19,812 nucleotides of DNA from Planctomycetota bacterium (GTDB lineage Bacteria; Planctomycetota; UBA1135; UBA2386), in assembly GCA_020425885.1 (NCBI GenBank), contig JAGQRA010000782.1:1-19812 (forward strand), written 5' to 3'. The translations under genes and the position numbers were made by a program. Positions 1-7,071 of the stretch are shown one piece after another; position 1 is the stretch's first letter, and every line of letters starts with the position of its first letter. The notes below the pieces were generated by a model. It was given only the letters and a program-made list of their open reading frames with translations, searched no databases and had not been told where the DNA came from.

Positions 1-1
1 C

Positions 2-1399
2 GAGACCCTGACCAGCGTCGCAGGGCAGCAGGCCATGATCGCGGCGCTCGCCGACGAGGTCGGCGCCGAGGCCGAGGCCGAGCTCGAGCGTTCGGCCGAG
101 GAGATCGCCGAGTACGAACGCCAGCTGGTGCTGCTCGACGAGGGCACGGCCACGATCGCCGAGCAGCGTTCGATCGAGAAGCTCATCGCCCAGCTCAAGT
201 CCGATCGCGCCATCGTCGAGCTGGTCATCGGCCTCGGCTCGGGCCTCAGCGCGCTCGGCAGCGCCGGCATCGAGATCGCGGGTGCCGCGACGGAGCAGGT
301 CGGCGAGGTCCTGGTCGGCGAGATCGCCGGTCCGCTCAAGGCCGCCAAGCTGATCCTCAAGATGTCGGCCAAGCTCGTCAAGGCGGCCGAACACTGGCGG
401 CTCTGGCAGAAGTTCAGAAAGAGCATGCAGCTGGCGAAGAAGGCCCAGAGCTCGCTGTCGAGCACGCTGCAGGGCTTCGCCGACAACCAGGGCGAGCACC
501 TGACGATGGACGCCATCGAGACCGCGCTGCTGACGGTGCAGCTGGCCGGCGCCGTGATCGGCTCGGTTCCCGAACCGGTGACGATGGCGGTCGGCAAGAC
601 CCTGTCGGCCGTCGGCACGGCGGGCTCGGCGGCGGCGACGTTCGCCAATCAGGTCTACAACGAGAAGAAACTGCGCGACGCCTGGCAGATCACCAAGGAT
701 GCGATGAACAACCCGCGCGACCGCAGCCTCGGTCTCGCCGCGCTGCGCCTCAACCCGACCCTGGCGATGCACGCGCTGGCCTGGGCCGCGGTCGATCGGG
801 CCGATCCGATCGCGCGCGCGGCGCTGCACGCCGCCGGCCTCAACGAGCAGACGCTGGCCCACGATGGCTCGACCGAGAAGAAGGTGCGCGAGTACCTCGA
901 GACGTTGCTCAACGACGACCGCAAGCTGCTCGACTTCGAGCAGATCGACACCCGCTGGCAGCCCAAACCGATCGAGCTCACCACCCGCTGCTGGATCCTC
1001 ACCGTCAGTCGGGCCCAACGCAACGCGACCCCCAAGCTCGGCAAGCACGGCACCGACGCCGTCCTGGCCGCCGTCAAGGCCGTCGACGTTCAGGACATGG
1101 GCGTCCTCGGCGCGGCGGCCGCGCTCGGCACGATGGACGCAGCCGCGGTGACGCGCCATCGACGCGAGCTCTCGGACCTCGCGCGCGCGCTCGGCAGCTA
1201 CCAGCCGCGCACCGAGGACGGCAGCGCCCACGTCGAGATGGCGTCGATCGTCGACCAGTTCATCGCCCTGGTCGGCACCCGCAACCGGATGCTCGACCGG
1301 CTGCAGGCCGAGAACGACAAGGCCATCGCCGATGCCCTGGCCAGTGCCGCCGCAAGGCAGCGCGTCGAAGCGAACCAACAGGGCGCCGGCATCCAGTAG
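2..1399 (+). CDS. Ala-rich helical protein of unknown function, probably 5'-truncated by the window edge
   Basis: I do not recognise this protein. The frame is open from base 2 to a TAG at 1397-1399. The first ATG (35) has no convincing ribosome binding site and the codons before it look coding, so the gene probably begins outside the window. Numbered from that Met, residues 5-55 are charged and coiled-coil-like. Residues 58-110 and 163-205 are long Gly/Ala/Val-rich, amphipathic-to-hydrophobic stretches, followed by a soluble helical C-terminal half containing the motif LGLAALRLNPTLAMHALAW (232-250). No signal peptide or catalytic motif is evident in the visible part. It is the only plus-strand gene and converges on the T6SS operon. 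A T6SS cargo or membrane-active effector C-terminus is possible from its position and hydrophobic helices, but this is a guess. Confidence is high that it is coding and low on function. Confidence 0.8.
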   Translation, partial: ETLTSVAGQQAMIAALADEVGAEAEAELERSAEEIAEYERQLVLLDEGTATIAEQRSIEKLIAQLKSDRAIVELVIGLGSGLSALGSAGIEIAGAATEQVGEVLVGEIAGPLKAAKLILKMSAKLVKAAEHWRLWQKFRKSMQLAKKAQSSLSSTLQGFADNQGEHLTMDAIETALLTVQLAGAVIGSVPEPVTMAVGKTLSAVGTAGSAAATFANQVYNEKKLRDAWQITKDAMNNPRDRSLGLAALRLNPTLAMHALAWAAVDRADPIARAALHAAGLNEQTLAHDGSTEKKVREYLETLLNDDRKLLDFEQIDTRWQPKPIELTTRCWILTVSRAQRNATPKLGKHGTDAVLAAVKAVDVQDMGVLGAAAALGTMDAAAVTRHRRELSDLARALGSYQPRTEDGSAHVEMASIVDQFIALVGTRNRMLDRLQAENDKAIADALASAAARQRVEANQQGAGIQ

Positions 1400-1432
1400 G
1401 AAGATTGATCAGTTGGCAGCGGCCAGTTTGAT

Positions 1433-1480
1433 GCCGGCGTGGCTACGCCGGCCCGATGCCGGCGTGGCTACGCCGGCATC
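1433..1480. repeat. Tandem pair of perfect hairpins between convergent genes (REP-like or bidirectional terminator)
   Basis: Two copies of the same inverted repeat lie head to tail. Copy 1 has arms GCCGGCGT (1433-1440) and ACGCCGGC (1445-1452) around the loop GGCT. Copy 2 has the same core at 1458-1477, and its stem extends to 11 perfect base pairs (GATGCCGGCGT / ACGCCGGCATC, 1455-1480). The pair lies where the plus-strand gene (ending 1399) meets the minus-strand gene (ending 1468). Copy 2 contains the stop codon of the minus-strand gene. No T-run follows on either strand, so it is not a standard intrinsic terminator. A REP-type element or a 3'-end-stabilising structure fits better. Confidence 0.75.
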
Positions 1481-3522
1481 GCGCGCTGGATGTCCGACAG
1501 CGCGCGCAGCAACGGCGCCTTGATGCTCAGGCCCCAGGGGCTCTGGTCGACGTGCTCCAGCAAGGGATCGGACCCGACCTCGGCGATCGCCTCCTGCAGT
1601 CGCGTGCGCACCGCCTGCGTGACCGGTTCGCGGTCGTCGCTGCTGGCATTGATGGCGTCGTCGACGACGTCCGCGATGCCGGTGAACATGCCGTCGAGTC
1701 GCCGCTCGAGTTCGTCGGCCAGATCGCCTTCGCTCGGCAGCGCCGCGACCTCGCTCTTCAGGGTCCGAAGCTGCTGTCGAATCGAGTCCTTGGTCCTGGC
1801 GAAGGACAACAGCGAGCTGCGGTACTTGACCAGTCCCGGCGTGATGACGTCGGCCCCGGTCCGCTCGGCCGAGGTCGACTCGCTCGGCTGGCTCGACTCG
1901 TTCGGCGGCGGCGCGGCCGACGTCGCCCTGCCGTCGGCCTCGTCGTCCGCATCGCCGCGCAGGCGGAAGCCGAGCCGCAGCATCTTGAGGGTCTTGCGGG
2001 CCGCCTTCAGACCGGCGCTGGAGACATCGCTGGCGACGATTTCCTTTGCCGCCACGCACGCCGCGCCGACGAGGAACTGCAGGCCCTCGCCCTTGAGCTG
2101 CTTGACCACCGAACGCGCCTTGGCGCCGGCGAGCACGACATTGCCGCGCCAGGGCTTGCCGGCCATGTCGAACGCGAACACCTTGCGGCTGACGTAGAAC
2201 GGCTCGGGCTCATCGCCGAGGGCGGGCAGGCGTCGCAGGCGGGCACGCACGTACTTGCGGTAGTGGAGCCAGTCGCGCATCGACTTCGGGTCGAGGTCGA
2301 CGTCTTCGTCGTCCTCGCCGGCCGCGTCGTCGAGCAGGTCTTCGAGTGCCGCGAGGTCCTCGAGTACCGCGTCGAACTCGCCGGCCTTCTCGTGCCGGTC
2401 CACGCTCTTGACGAGCTTGCCCACCGCCTCGCGCTGGCTCGGGTCCTCGGCGAGCAGCTCCTTCACGCGCAGCAGCACCGCCTTCTTCTGCTTCTTGACC
2501 AGGACCTCCTGCTGTCCCGGGTCCTCGTCGGCGGCGTCCTCGACCTCGACATCGACATCCGTATCGGCATCGACATCCGTATCGACGGCGGCCGGCCTGG
2601 CCGGCTCGGCCGGCTCGGGTTCGCTCGCCGGCTTCGCCAGCTCCAGCTCGAGCCGCCGCAACAGCTCGGCGGCCGCGGCCCAGTCACCGGCCTTCTCGCG
2701 TTCGCCGGACTGCTTGACGAGCTGCGCCAGGATCTTCCGATTGGCGGGGTTGCCGGCGAGCACGGTGCTGAGCCGCGGACGCAACTTCGCCTTGGCCTCG
2801 CGCACTCGCGTCTCGAAGTCGTCCTTCTTGCCGGCTTCGTCCGCCGCCGCGGCCGGGCTGGCCAGCAGCGTCTTCAACTCGGCGAGGGCCTTGGCAGCGC
2901 GGTCGTGCTCGCCGGCCTTCTCGTGGGCCTCGGCCCGGGAGTAGAGATCGATGAGGTCCTTGCGATTCGACGGCTTGCCGGCCAGTGCCTCCTTCAGCAG
3001 GCCGTAGACCTCCTGCTTCAGCTTCCGGTTGGCGGCCTTGCCCTTGTCCTCGCTGGCCTTTTCGGCCTTGCCCTGCTCCGCCTTGCCGCTCTCCTCCTTG
3101 TCCTTCTCGGCTCTGCCCTGCTCGGCTTTGCCCTGCTCGGCCGCACCCTTTTCGCCATCGGCCTTGGCAGCGCCATCGGCCTCGACGGCGACGCAATCCA
3201 ACGGCAGCTTGTCGAATGTCTTGTTGCCCGCTTTGAGCAGCGAGCCGGAGAGCCCGGTCACCGACAGCTGCTTGCCTGCCTTGCTGCACGTGCCGCTGCG
3301 GAACTGGATGCCGAGCTTCTTCAGCGCGGTCATCGAGGCATCGCCCTTGGCCCCGAACAACACGACGCGACCGGCCCAGGGCTTGCCCTTGACCTCGAAG
3401 TCGAAGTCGTCACGACTGACGTGGAACGGCGAGCCATCGGGTAACGACTTCAGTTCGGTGACCAGGAAGCGGCGGTATCCTTGCCAATCCGCCAGGTCGT
3501 CGAGGGTCTTCATCAGGGCCAT
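1468..3522 (-). CDS. Duplicated-domain protein, candidate T6SS accessory protein or cargo, unknown family
   Basis: I do not recognise the family. This 684-residue protein has no signal peptide or membrane segment. Its plan is readable. A domain of about 105 residues at 10-112 recurs at 414-521 (shared pattern: W..YR..., then F.VSR..F.F...GKPW.G.VVL.GAK, later GLQF/GIQF and a Leu/Lys-rich tail). Between them lie a low-complexity Lys/Ala/Glu/Gln stretch (115-165), three related helical repeats (about 166-222, 236-297 and 341-398, each with a P(S/A)(N/Q)R motif and a later EKAGE/D turn) and an Asp/Val-rich acidic segment (313-326). Residues 530-684 are helical. The start ATG at 3522 is preceded by AAGGA at 8 nt spacing; an ATG at 3513 is the alternative. 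It is the last gene of the run, 33 nt after the second membrane protein. Placement suggests a T6SS link; function is unknown. Confidence 0.85.
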   Translation of the reverse strand: MALMKTLDDLADWQGYRRFLVTELKSLPDGSPFHVSRDDFDFEVKGKPWAGRVVLFGAKGDASMTALKKLGIQFRSGTCSKAGKQLSVTGLSGSLLKAGNKTFDKLPLDCVAVEADGAAKADGEKGAAEQGKAEQGRAEKDKEESGKAEQGKAEKASEDKGKAANRKLKQEVYGLLKEALAGKPSNRKDLIDLYSRAEAHEKAGEHDRAAKALAELKTLLASPAAAADEAGKKDDFETRVREAKAKLRPRLSTVLAGNPANRKILAQLVKQSGEREKAGDWAAAAELLRRLELELAKPASEPEPAEPARPAAVDTDVDADTDVDVEVEDAADEDPGQQEVLVKKQKKAVLLRVKELLAEDPSQREAVGKLVKSVDRHEKAGEFDAVLEDLAALEDLLDDAAGEDDEDVDLDPKSMRDWLHYRKYVRARLRRLPALGDEPEPFYVSRKVFAFDMAGKPWRGNVVLAGAKARSVVKQLKGEGLQFLVGAACVAAKEIVASDVSSAGLKAARKTLKMLRLGFRLRGDADDEADGRATSAAPPPNESSQPSESTSAERTGADVITPGLVKYRSSLLSFARTKDSIRQQLRTLKSEVAALPSEGDLADELERRLDGMFTGIADVVDDAINASSDDREPVTQAVRTRLQEAIAEVGSDPLLEHVDQSPWGLSIKAPLLRALSDIQRAMPA
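1960..2283 (-). repeat. Internal duplicated domain, copy 2 (residues 414-521 of the 684-residue protein)
   Basis: This is the second copy of the domain described at 3187-3495. It keeps the W..YR, F.VSR, GKPW and VVL.GAK positions and ends in a basic Leu-rich segment (KTLKMLRLGFRLR) matching the shorter tail of copy 1. It comes after the acidic linker and the three helical repeats, so the protein has two like domains bracketing a helical spacer. Confidence 0.8.
3187..3495 (-). repeat. Internal duplicated domain, copy 1 (residues 10-112 of the 684-residue protein)
   Basis: This encodes the first copy of a domain of about 105 residues. It aligns by eye with the second copy at 1960-2283: DWQGYRRFL with DWLHYRKYV, FHVSRDDFDFEVKGKPW with FYVSRKVFAFDMAGKPW, RVVLFGAKG with NVVLAGAKA, and GIQF with GLQF. 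The copies are clearly related but diverged, so the duplication is old and kept at protein level rather than a recent DNA repeat. Confidence 0.8.
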
Positions 3523-3555
3523 GGTTCGAGTCCTTCGTGAGATCAGGGTGCAATG

Positions 3556-4488
3556 CTATTCGGGCGGCGCAGAGGTCGCGGCGTCGGACCCGCCCGGCAC
3601 CGCCTCCCCTGCAGACTTGTCGTCCACCGACTGTTCCTTCCGGCTGAGTTCCCAGAGCCAGAACGCGCCCTCGAAGAACACCGGGATGAACGCCAGGAAC
3701 ACGCCGTTGGCGATGAAGGTCAGCGGGTAGCCCGGGTGCTCCGCGTCGAGGAACACCTGCTCGAGGAAGAACTTCTGATCCGGCGAGTTGAACAGCCCGC
3801 CGAGCGCGCCGACCAACAGCAGCACGAACACGGCGCCCGGCATGAAGTCGGCGTAGTCCTGGGCGTACGGGTAGCGGACGTAGGCCATCACCCGGGCCGA
3901 GAACGGGATCGCCAGGGCCAGGGTCGGCAATCCGATCAGCATCAACTCGGGGCTGTCGTGACTGATCCTGAGGTTCACGCCAGCACTCCAAGACACGAAG
4001 AACAGGGCCTCGCTGAACAGGATCACGTAGACCCAGCTCATCGCGTAGGTGAAGCTGAAGGCCAGCAGGATGCTCGAGACGCGGCGCGGACAGCTCGAGT
4101 CGGGCAGCGGCAGATCCTGGAACGAGAACAGCTTCTTCAGCAGCACGCGCCAGCCGTGGCGGCGCAGGTCGTCGTGGAACAGGTCCTCGAGGATCCGGAA
4201 CGAATGCACGTTGGCGATGATCTGCGTGTAGAGCTTGGTCGCCGAGAACACGATGACGATCCCGACGCCGACGCCGACGGTCACCGTCGTGCCCATGACG
4301 AAGTCGTCGCTGATGGTGTCGAGGATCGAGAAGAACGCCTGCAGCGGACCCTGCCCCTTGATCAGCCAGTTGTAGAGCATCGTCCACACCAGCAGCACGG
4401 CGACGATCGTCAGCCGCAACGGCCCGCGCCGGACCTTCGGCACCTCCTCGACGGGCTCGACGGCGCCGTCGTGTTCGGGGTCGACCAT
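3556..4488 (-). CDS. Polytopic membrane protein, unknown function (second of a coupled pair)
   Basis: A 310-residue inner-membrane protein with about six hydrophobic segments: roughly 24-43, 63-84, 138-168 (long, perhaps two spans), 181-201, 216-235 and 257-277. The acidic N-terminus (residues 1-20) and the Ser/Ala/acidic C-terminal tail (282-310) are soluble. A basic cytosolic-type loop with HGWRVLLKKLFSFQ lies at 111-124. No catalytic motif or known T6SS membrane family (TssL, TssM, TssJ) is recognisable: there is no DotU-like or OmpA-like domain. Its ATG overlaps the stop of the upstream membrane gene as TGATG (base 4488), so the two are probably translationally coupled and may form one complex. 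A role with the neighbouring sheath-like protein is inferred from position only. Confidence 0.87.
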   Translation of the reverse strand: MVDPEHDGAVEPVEEVPKVRRGPLRLTIVAVLLVWTMLYNWLIKGQGPLQAFFSILDTISDDFVMGTTVTVGVGVGIVIVFSATKLYTQIIANVHSFRILEDLFHDDLRRHGWRVLLKKLFSFQDLPLPDSSCPRRVSSILLAFSFTYAMSWVYVILFSEALFFVSWSAGVNLRISHDSPELMLIGLPTLALAIPFSARVMAYVRYPYAQDYADFMPGAVFVLLLVGALGGLFNSPDQKFFLEQVFLDAEHPGYPLTFIANGVFLAFIPVFFEGAFWLWELSRKEQSVDDKSAGEAVPGGSDAATSAPPE

Positions 4489-5405
4489 CACAGGATCTCC
4501 CCGAACGAGGCCGGCAGCAGATAGAGGAACGCGGCCAGGATGGGCGCGGCCACGAGCAGCCACAGCAACTTGCTCGAGCGCCAGATGAACGTGCCCTCGA
4601 GCGGCGTGATCGGGAACACGTAGATGAAGGCGTAGACCAGGAACGCGGCCCCGAGGAACTCGAGGTGCTCGCTGCCGGAGCCGTGCGCGGCCCACATGCA
4701 GCCGAGGTGGAGCAGCAGCATGGCGAGCAGCGAGCTGGTCGCGACCAGGCAGCTGGCGCGCTGGCTGCCGTCGTACTCGACGTCCGTCGTCATCGGCAGG
4801 AACGACCCGGAGCCGGTGAAGTAGCCCTGCAGCAGCAGCCCTTCGACATCGGTGCGGTAGCTGATCCTGACGCCGAACAGCTGACCGAAGATCCGATGGC
4901 AGGCCGCATACGCCAGCAGCGGCACGGCGACATAGATGCAGGCGTAGGTCACGCCGAGACGGCCTTCATAGAGCAGCTTGTCGGCGACCTCGGCCGAGGA
5001 GATCTCGAGGATGCCCCAGAACGACAGGCCCAACGCCAGCGCACCGCTGGCCAACGCGATCAGCGCCGACTGCGGCCGGCGTTCGGGCTCGGGCGCATCG
5101 TCGTCGTCCTCGTTGCGTTGCAGGGCCATGCCGATCGTGACCTTCGTCGCCGCCTTGACCACCCGCCGCGTGGCCGCCCTGGCACTGGCGCGGCCGACGA
5201 CGCTGAATGCCGTCCGCATCAGCGAGTTGGAGGCCGTCCGCAGGAAGCGGCGGGCGGTCGCCCGCAGGATGACCGCGATCCCGACCGTGACCTCTTCACT
5301 GGTCGGGCCTTCGGCGCCGCCGATCGAGCTGCGATAGAGATGCACGACGAACAGCGGCGCGCAGAGCAACACGGCGACCGCCAGGCCACCGAGGACCGAC
5401 GCCAT
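4488..5405 (-). CDS. Polytopic membrane protein, possible degenerate site-2-protease (M50)-like fold
   Basis: A 305-residue membrane protein. Hydrophobic segments lie at about 4-24, 112-135, 149-170, 214-240, 249-268 and 276-298. A basic, helical cytosolic loop (45-96) and an acidic stretch (about 99-110) separate the first two. Residues 169-180 (CHRIFGQLFGVR) and 264-271 (FPITPLEG) have the spacing and look of the two metal-binding segments of M50 site-2 proteases (HExxH followed by a small-residue LFGVR turn, and a late PxxPLDG). The first His and the Glu are absent; only one His remains and Asp is replaced by Glu. I infer a catalytically dead relative at best; an unrelated membrane protein is equally possible. 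GGAGG lies about 9 nt before the ATG at 5405 and fixes that start. It follows the fused sheath gene by 26 nt. Confidence 0.85.
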   Translation of the reverse strand: MASVLGGLAVAVLLCAPLFVVHLYRSSIGGAEGPTSEEVTVGIAVILRATARRFLRTASNSLMRTAFSVVGRASARAATRRVVKAATKVTIGMALQRNEDDDDAPEPERRPQSALIALASGALALGLSFWGILEISSAEVADKLLYEGRLGVTYACIYVAVPLLAYAACHRIFGQLFGVRISYRTDVEGLLLQGYFTGSGSFLPMTTDVEYDGSQRASCLVATSSLLAMLLLHLGCMWAAHGSGSEHLEFLGAAFLVYAFIYVFPITPLEGTFIWRSSKLLWLLVAAPILAAFLYLLPASFGEIL

Positions 5406-5431
5406 GCGTTCGAACCTCCGCGCCTCCACCC

Positions 5432-6997
5432 TCAGCTCCCACCCCAGCGCCCGGCCAGCAGCGCATTGCCGGCGGCGATCGGCCGCAGGGCGCCGAGCCG
5501 CACGGCATCGGCGCCGCGCACGCTGAAGAGCGGCATGATGCCGAGTTCGCCGAGCCGCTCGCCGCCGCGACTCGTCAACTCGACCTCCGCACACGGCACG
5601 GATTCGGTCTGGCCGCCACTGCGCCGCACATGGACCGGCAGGTCGCCGACCTCGTCGCCGGCGAGCAACCGCGTCGCCCGATGGTCGCGTTGCCACGACT
5701 GCGCCAGCAGCAGGGCGACGAGGCAGGACGCGTTGCCCCAGGGCAGCGCTTCGTGCGCGGGCTCGGGCTCGGTGCCTTCCTCCTCGAACGGCAGGCAGCT
5801 CACCGGTGACGAACGTGATCCGTACGGCTGGCGCACCAGGTAGCGGGGCATGACCAGGCCGAGGAACGCGGCTTGCTGCCGACTCCGCAGCGCCTGCCAG
5901 GCGGCCGTCACCGCCGCATCGAACTCGCACTGCCAATCGTCGGGGTCGGCGCCGACGGCGAAGCCCGACGGGCCGATCCATTGCGACGCGGCCGCCGCCA
6001 GGCAGGCGGTGCCGGCAGCAGCGCAGACCGCGGCGAGGTTCGCGGCGAGTTCGATGTCGGCCTCGTCCGGCGCGATGGCGAGGTCACTCGTGACGACGGC
6101 GTAGGGATGCCCCCCCGCCGTGCCGCCGGCACGGTCGATGAGGATGCGGGCCAGCCCCGACTGCAGCGGGTCGGGCCCCTGTGCGAACGAGGTCCGCAGT
6201 TCTGCCTTGGTCACATCGAGCACGTGGATCTGCAACCGGCCATCGGTCTCGAGCCGCCGCACCAGCAGATACAACGACCGCCAGGCCGCCTCGAGTTGCC
6301 GCAGCGCCGGCGCGGCGAGCAGCGCTCGCATCTGCCCGGTCATCGCGCGTTCGACATCGGCGACCAGATCCGCGACCCGGGCATCCGGACGCGGGATCGC
6401 GAACGGCGTCACGAACTCATCGACCAGCCGATCGACGAGGTCCGACCTCGCACCGGCCGAGCCGGCCTCCGACTCGGTCTGCTGCACGATGCTCTCGAGC
6501 AGGCCGCCATCGCCGAGCGGGCCGGGCTCGGTCGGAGCCGTGGGCTGCGGCGGGGCGTCTCCTGACCGCGGCGCCGCCTTGCCGATCGAGCCGGTCATCT
6601 CCTCGATGGCAGCAGTGGCGGTCGCCGGGTTCTGCAACCGCGAGCGCAAACCGCGCAGGCGATCGAACAGCTCGACGCGCCGGAACAACGCGTCGGGATG
6701 GAAGTCATCGAGTTCGCCGAACGCGATCTCGACGGGGGCTCCCGACGCCGCCAGCGGCAGCCGCACGACCGGCGCGATCGCGGCCATGACCTCGTCGAAG
6801 TCGTCGCGGTCGATCCGCCGCGGCATTCGTCGACCGAGGTTCGCGCCGTCATCGACCGCGCGGCTCTGCCGCCCCCCGAGGTCGGCCAGCACCAGGATGT
6901 GGAACGGCGCGTTGGCGTCGGGCCGCGGGGTCGCCCCGGTCTCGGGTCCGACCTGCATGCTGACGCTGGTACGAACTTCGGGCCGTGGATTCACCAT
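5432..6997 (-). CDS. Fused TssB/TssC-like sheath protein lacking the TssC C-terminal domain
   Basis: A 521-residue protein joining homologues of both T6SS sheath subunits. Residues about 5-125 follow the TssB (VipA) pattern: RPEVRTSVSMQVG, then FHILVLADLGGR (32-43), RRIDRDDFDEVM (60-71), and LDDFHPDALFRRV (96-108). After a Pro/Gly/Ser-rich linker (130-182), residues 185-505 follow TssC (VipB). They align by eye with the real TssC at the right edge: MPRYLVRQPY with LPRVLMRQPW, LPWGNA with YLWGNA, and ERLGELGIMPLFSVRG with ERQLSDLGMIALCACQG. The chain then stops, so the last 120 or so residues of TssC are missing. The ATG at 6997 is chosen because it begins right at the TssB-like strand and no in-frame start lies further upstream; GAGG precedes it. 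The gene lies between the DUF6931-like gene and two membrane proteins. Not a normal sheath subunit; role unknown. Confidence 0.85.
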   Translation of the reverse strand: MVNPRPEVRTSVSMQVGPETGATPRPDANAPFHILVLADLGGRQSRAVDDGANLGRRMPRRIDRDDFDEVMAAIAPVVRLPLAASGAPVEIAFGELDDFHPDALFRRVELFDRLRGLRSRLQNPATATAAIEEMTGSIGKAAPRSGDAPPQPTAPTEPGPLGDGGLLESIVQQTESEAGSAGARSDLVDRLVDEFVTPFAIPRPDARVADLVADVERAMTGQMRALLAAPALRQLEAAWRSLYLLVRRLETDGRLQIHVLDVTKAELRTSFAQGPDPLQSGLARILIDRAGGTAGGHPYAVVTSDLAIAPDEADIELAANLAAVCAAAGTACLAAAASQWIGPSGFAVGADPDDWQCEFDAAVTAAWQALRSRQQAAFLGLVMPRYLVRQPYGSRSSPVSCLPFEEEGTEPEPAHEALPWGNASCLVALLLAQSWQRDHRATRLLAGDEVGDLPVHVRRSGGQTESVPCAEVELTSRGGERLGELGIMPLFSVRGADAVRLGALRPIAAGNALLAGRWGGS

Positions 6998-7071
6998 GGG
7001 ATCGAGACCTCGTTGCGGGACCGCGGATCGCCCGCCGGCACTGTTGGTTGACCCATGTCGGCGCCCGTTGT

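Noticed and set aside
1456..3444. Long open frame on the plus strand opposite the duplicated-domain gene
   Set aside because: Its translation is Arg/Leu/Gly/Val-biased with no domain pattern, while the minus-strand frame has a ribosome binding site, recognisable internal duplications and operon context. Antisense open frames are expected at this GC content.
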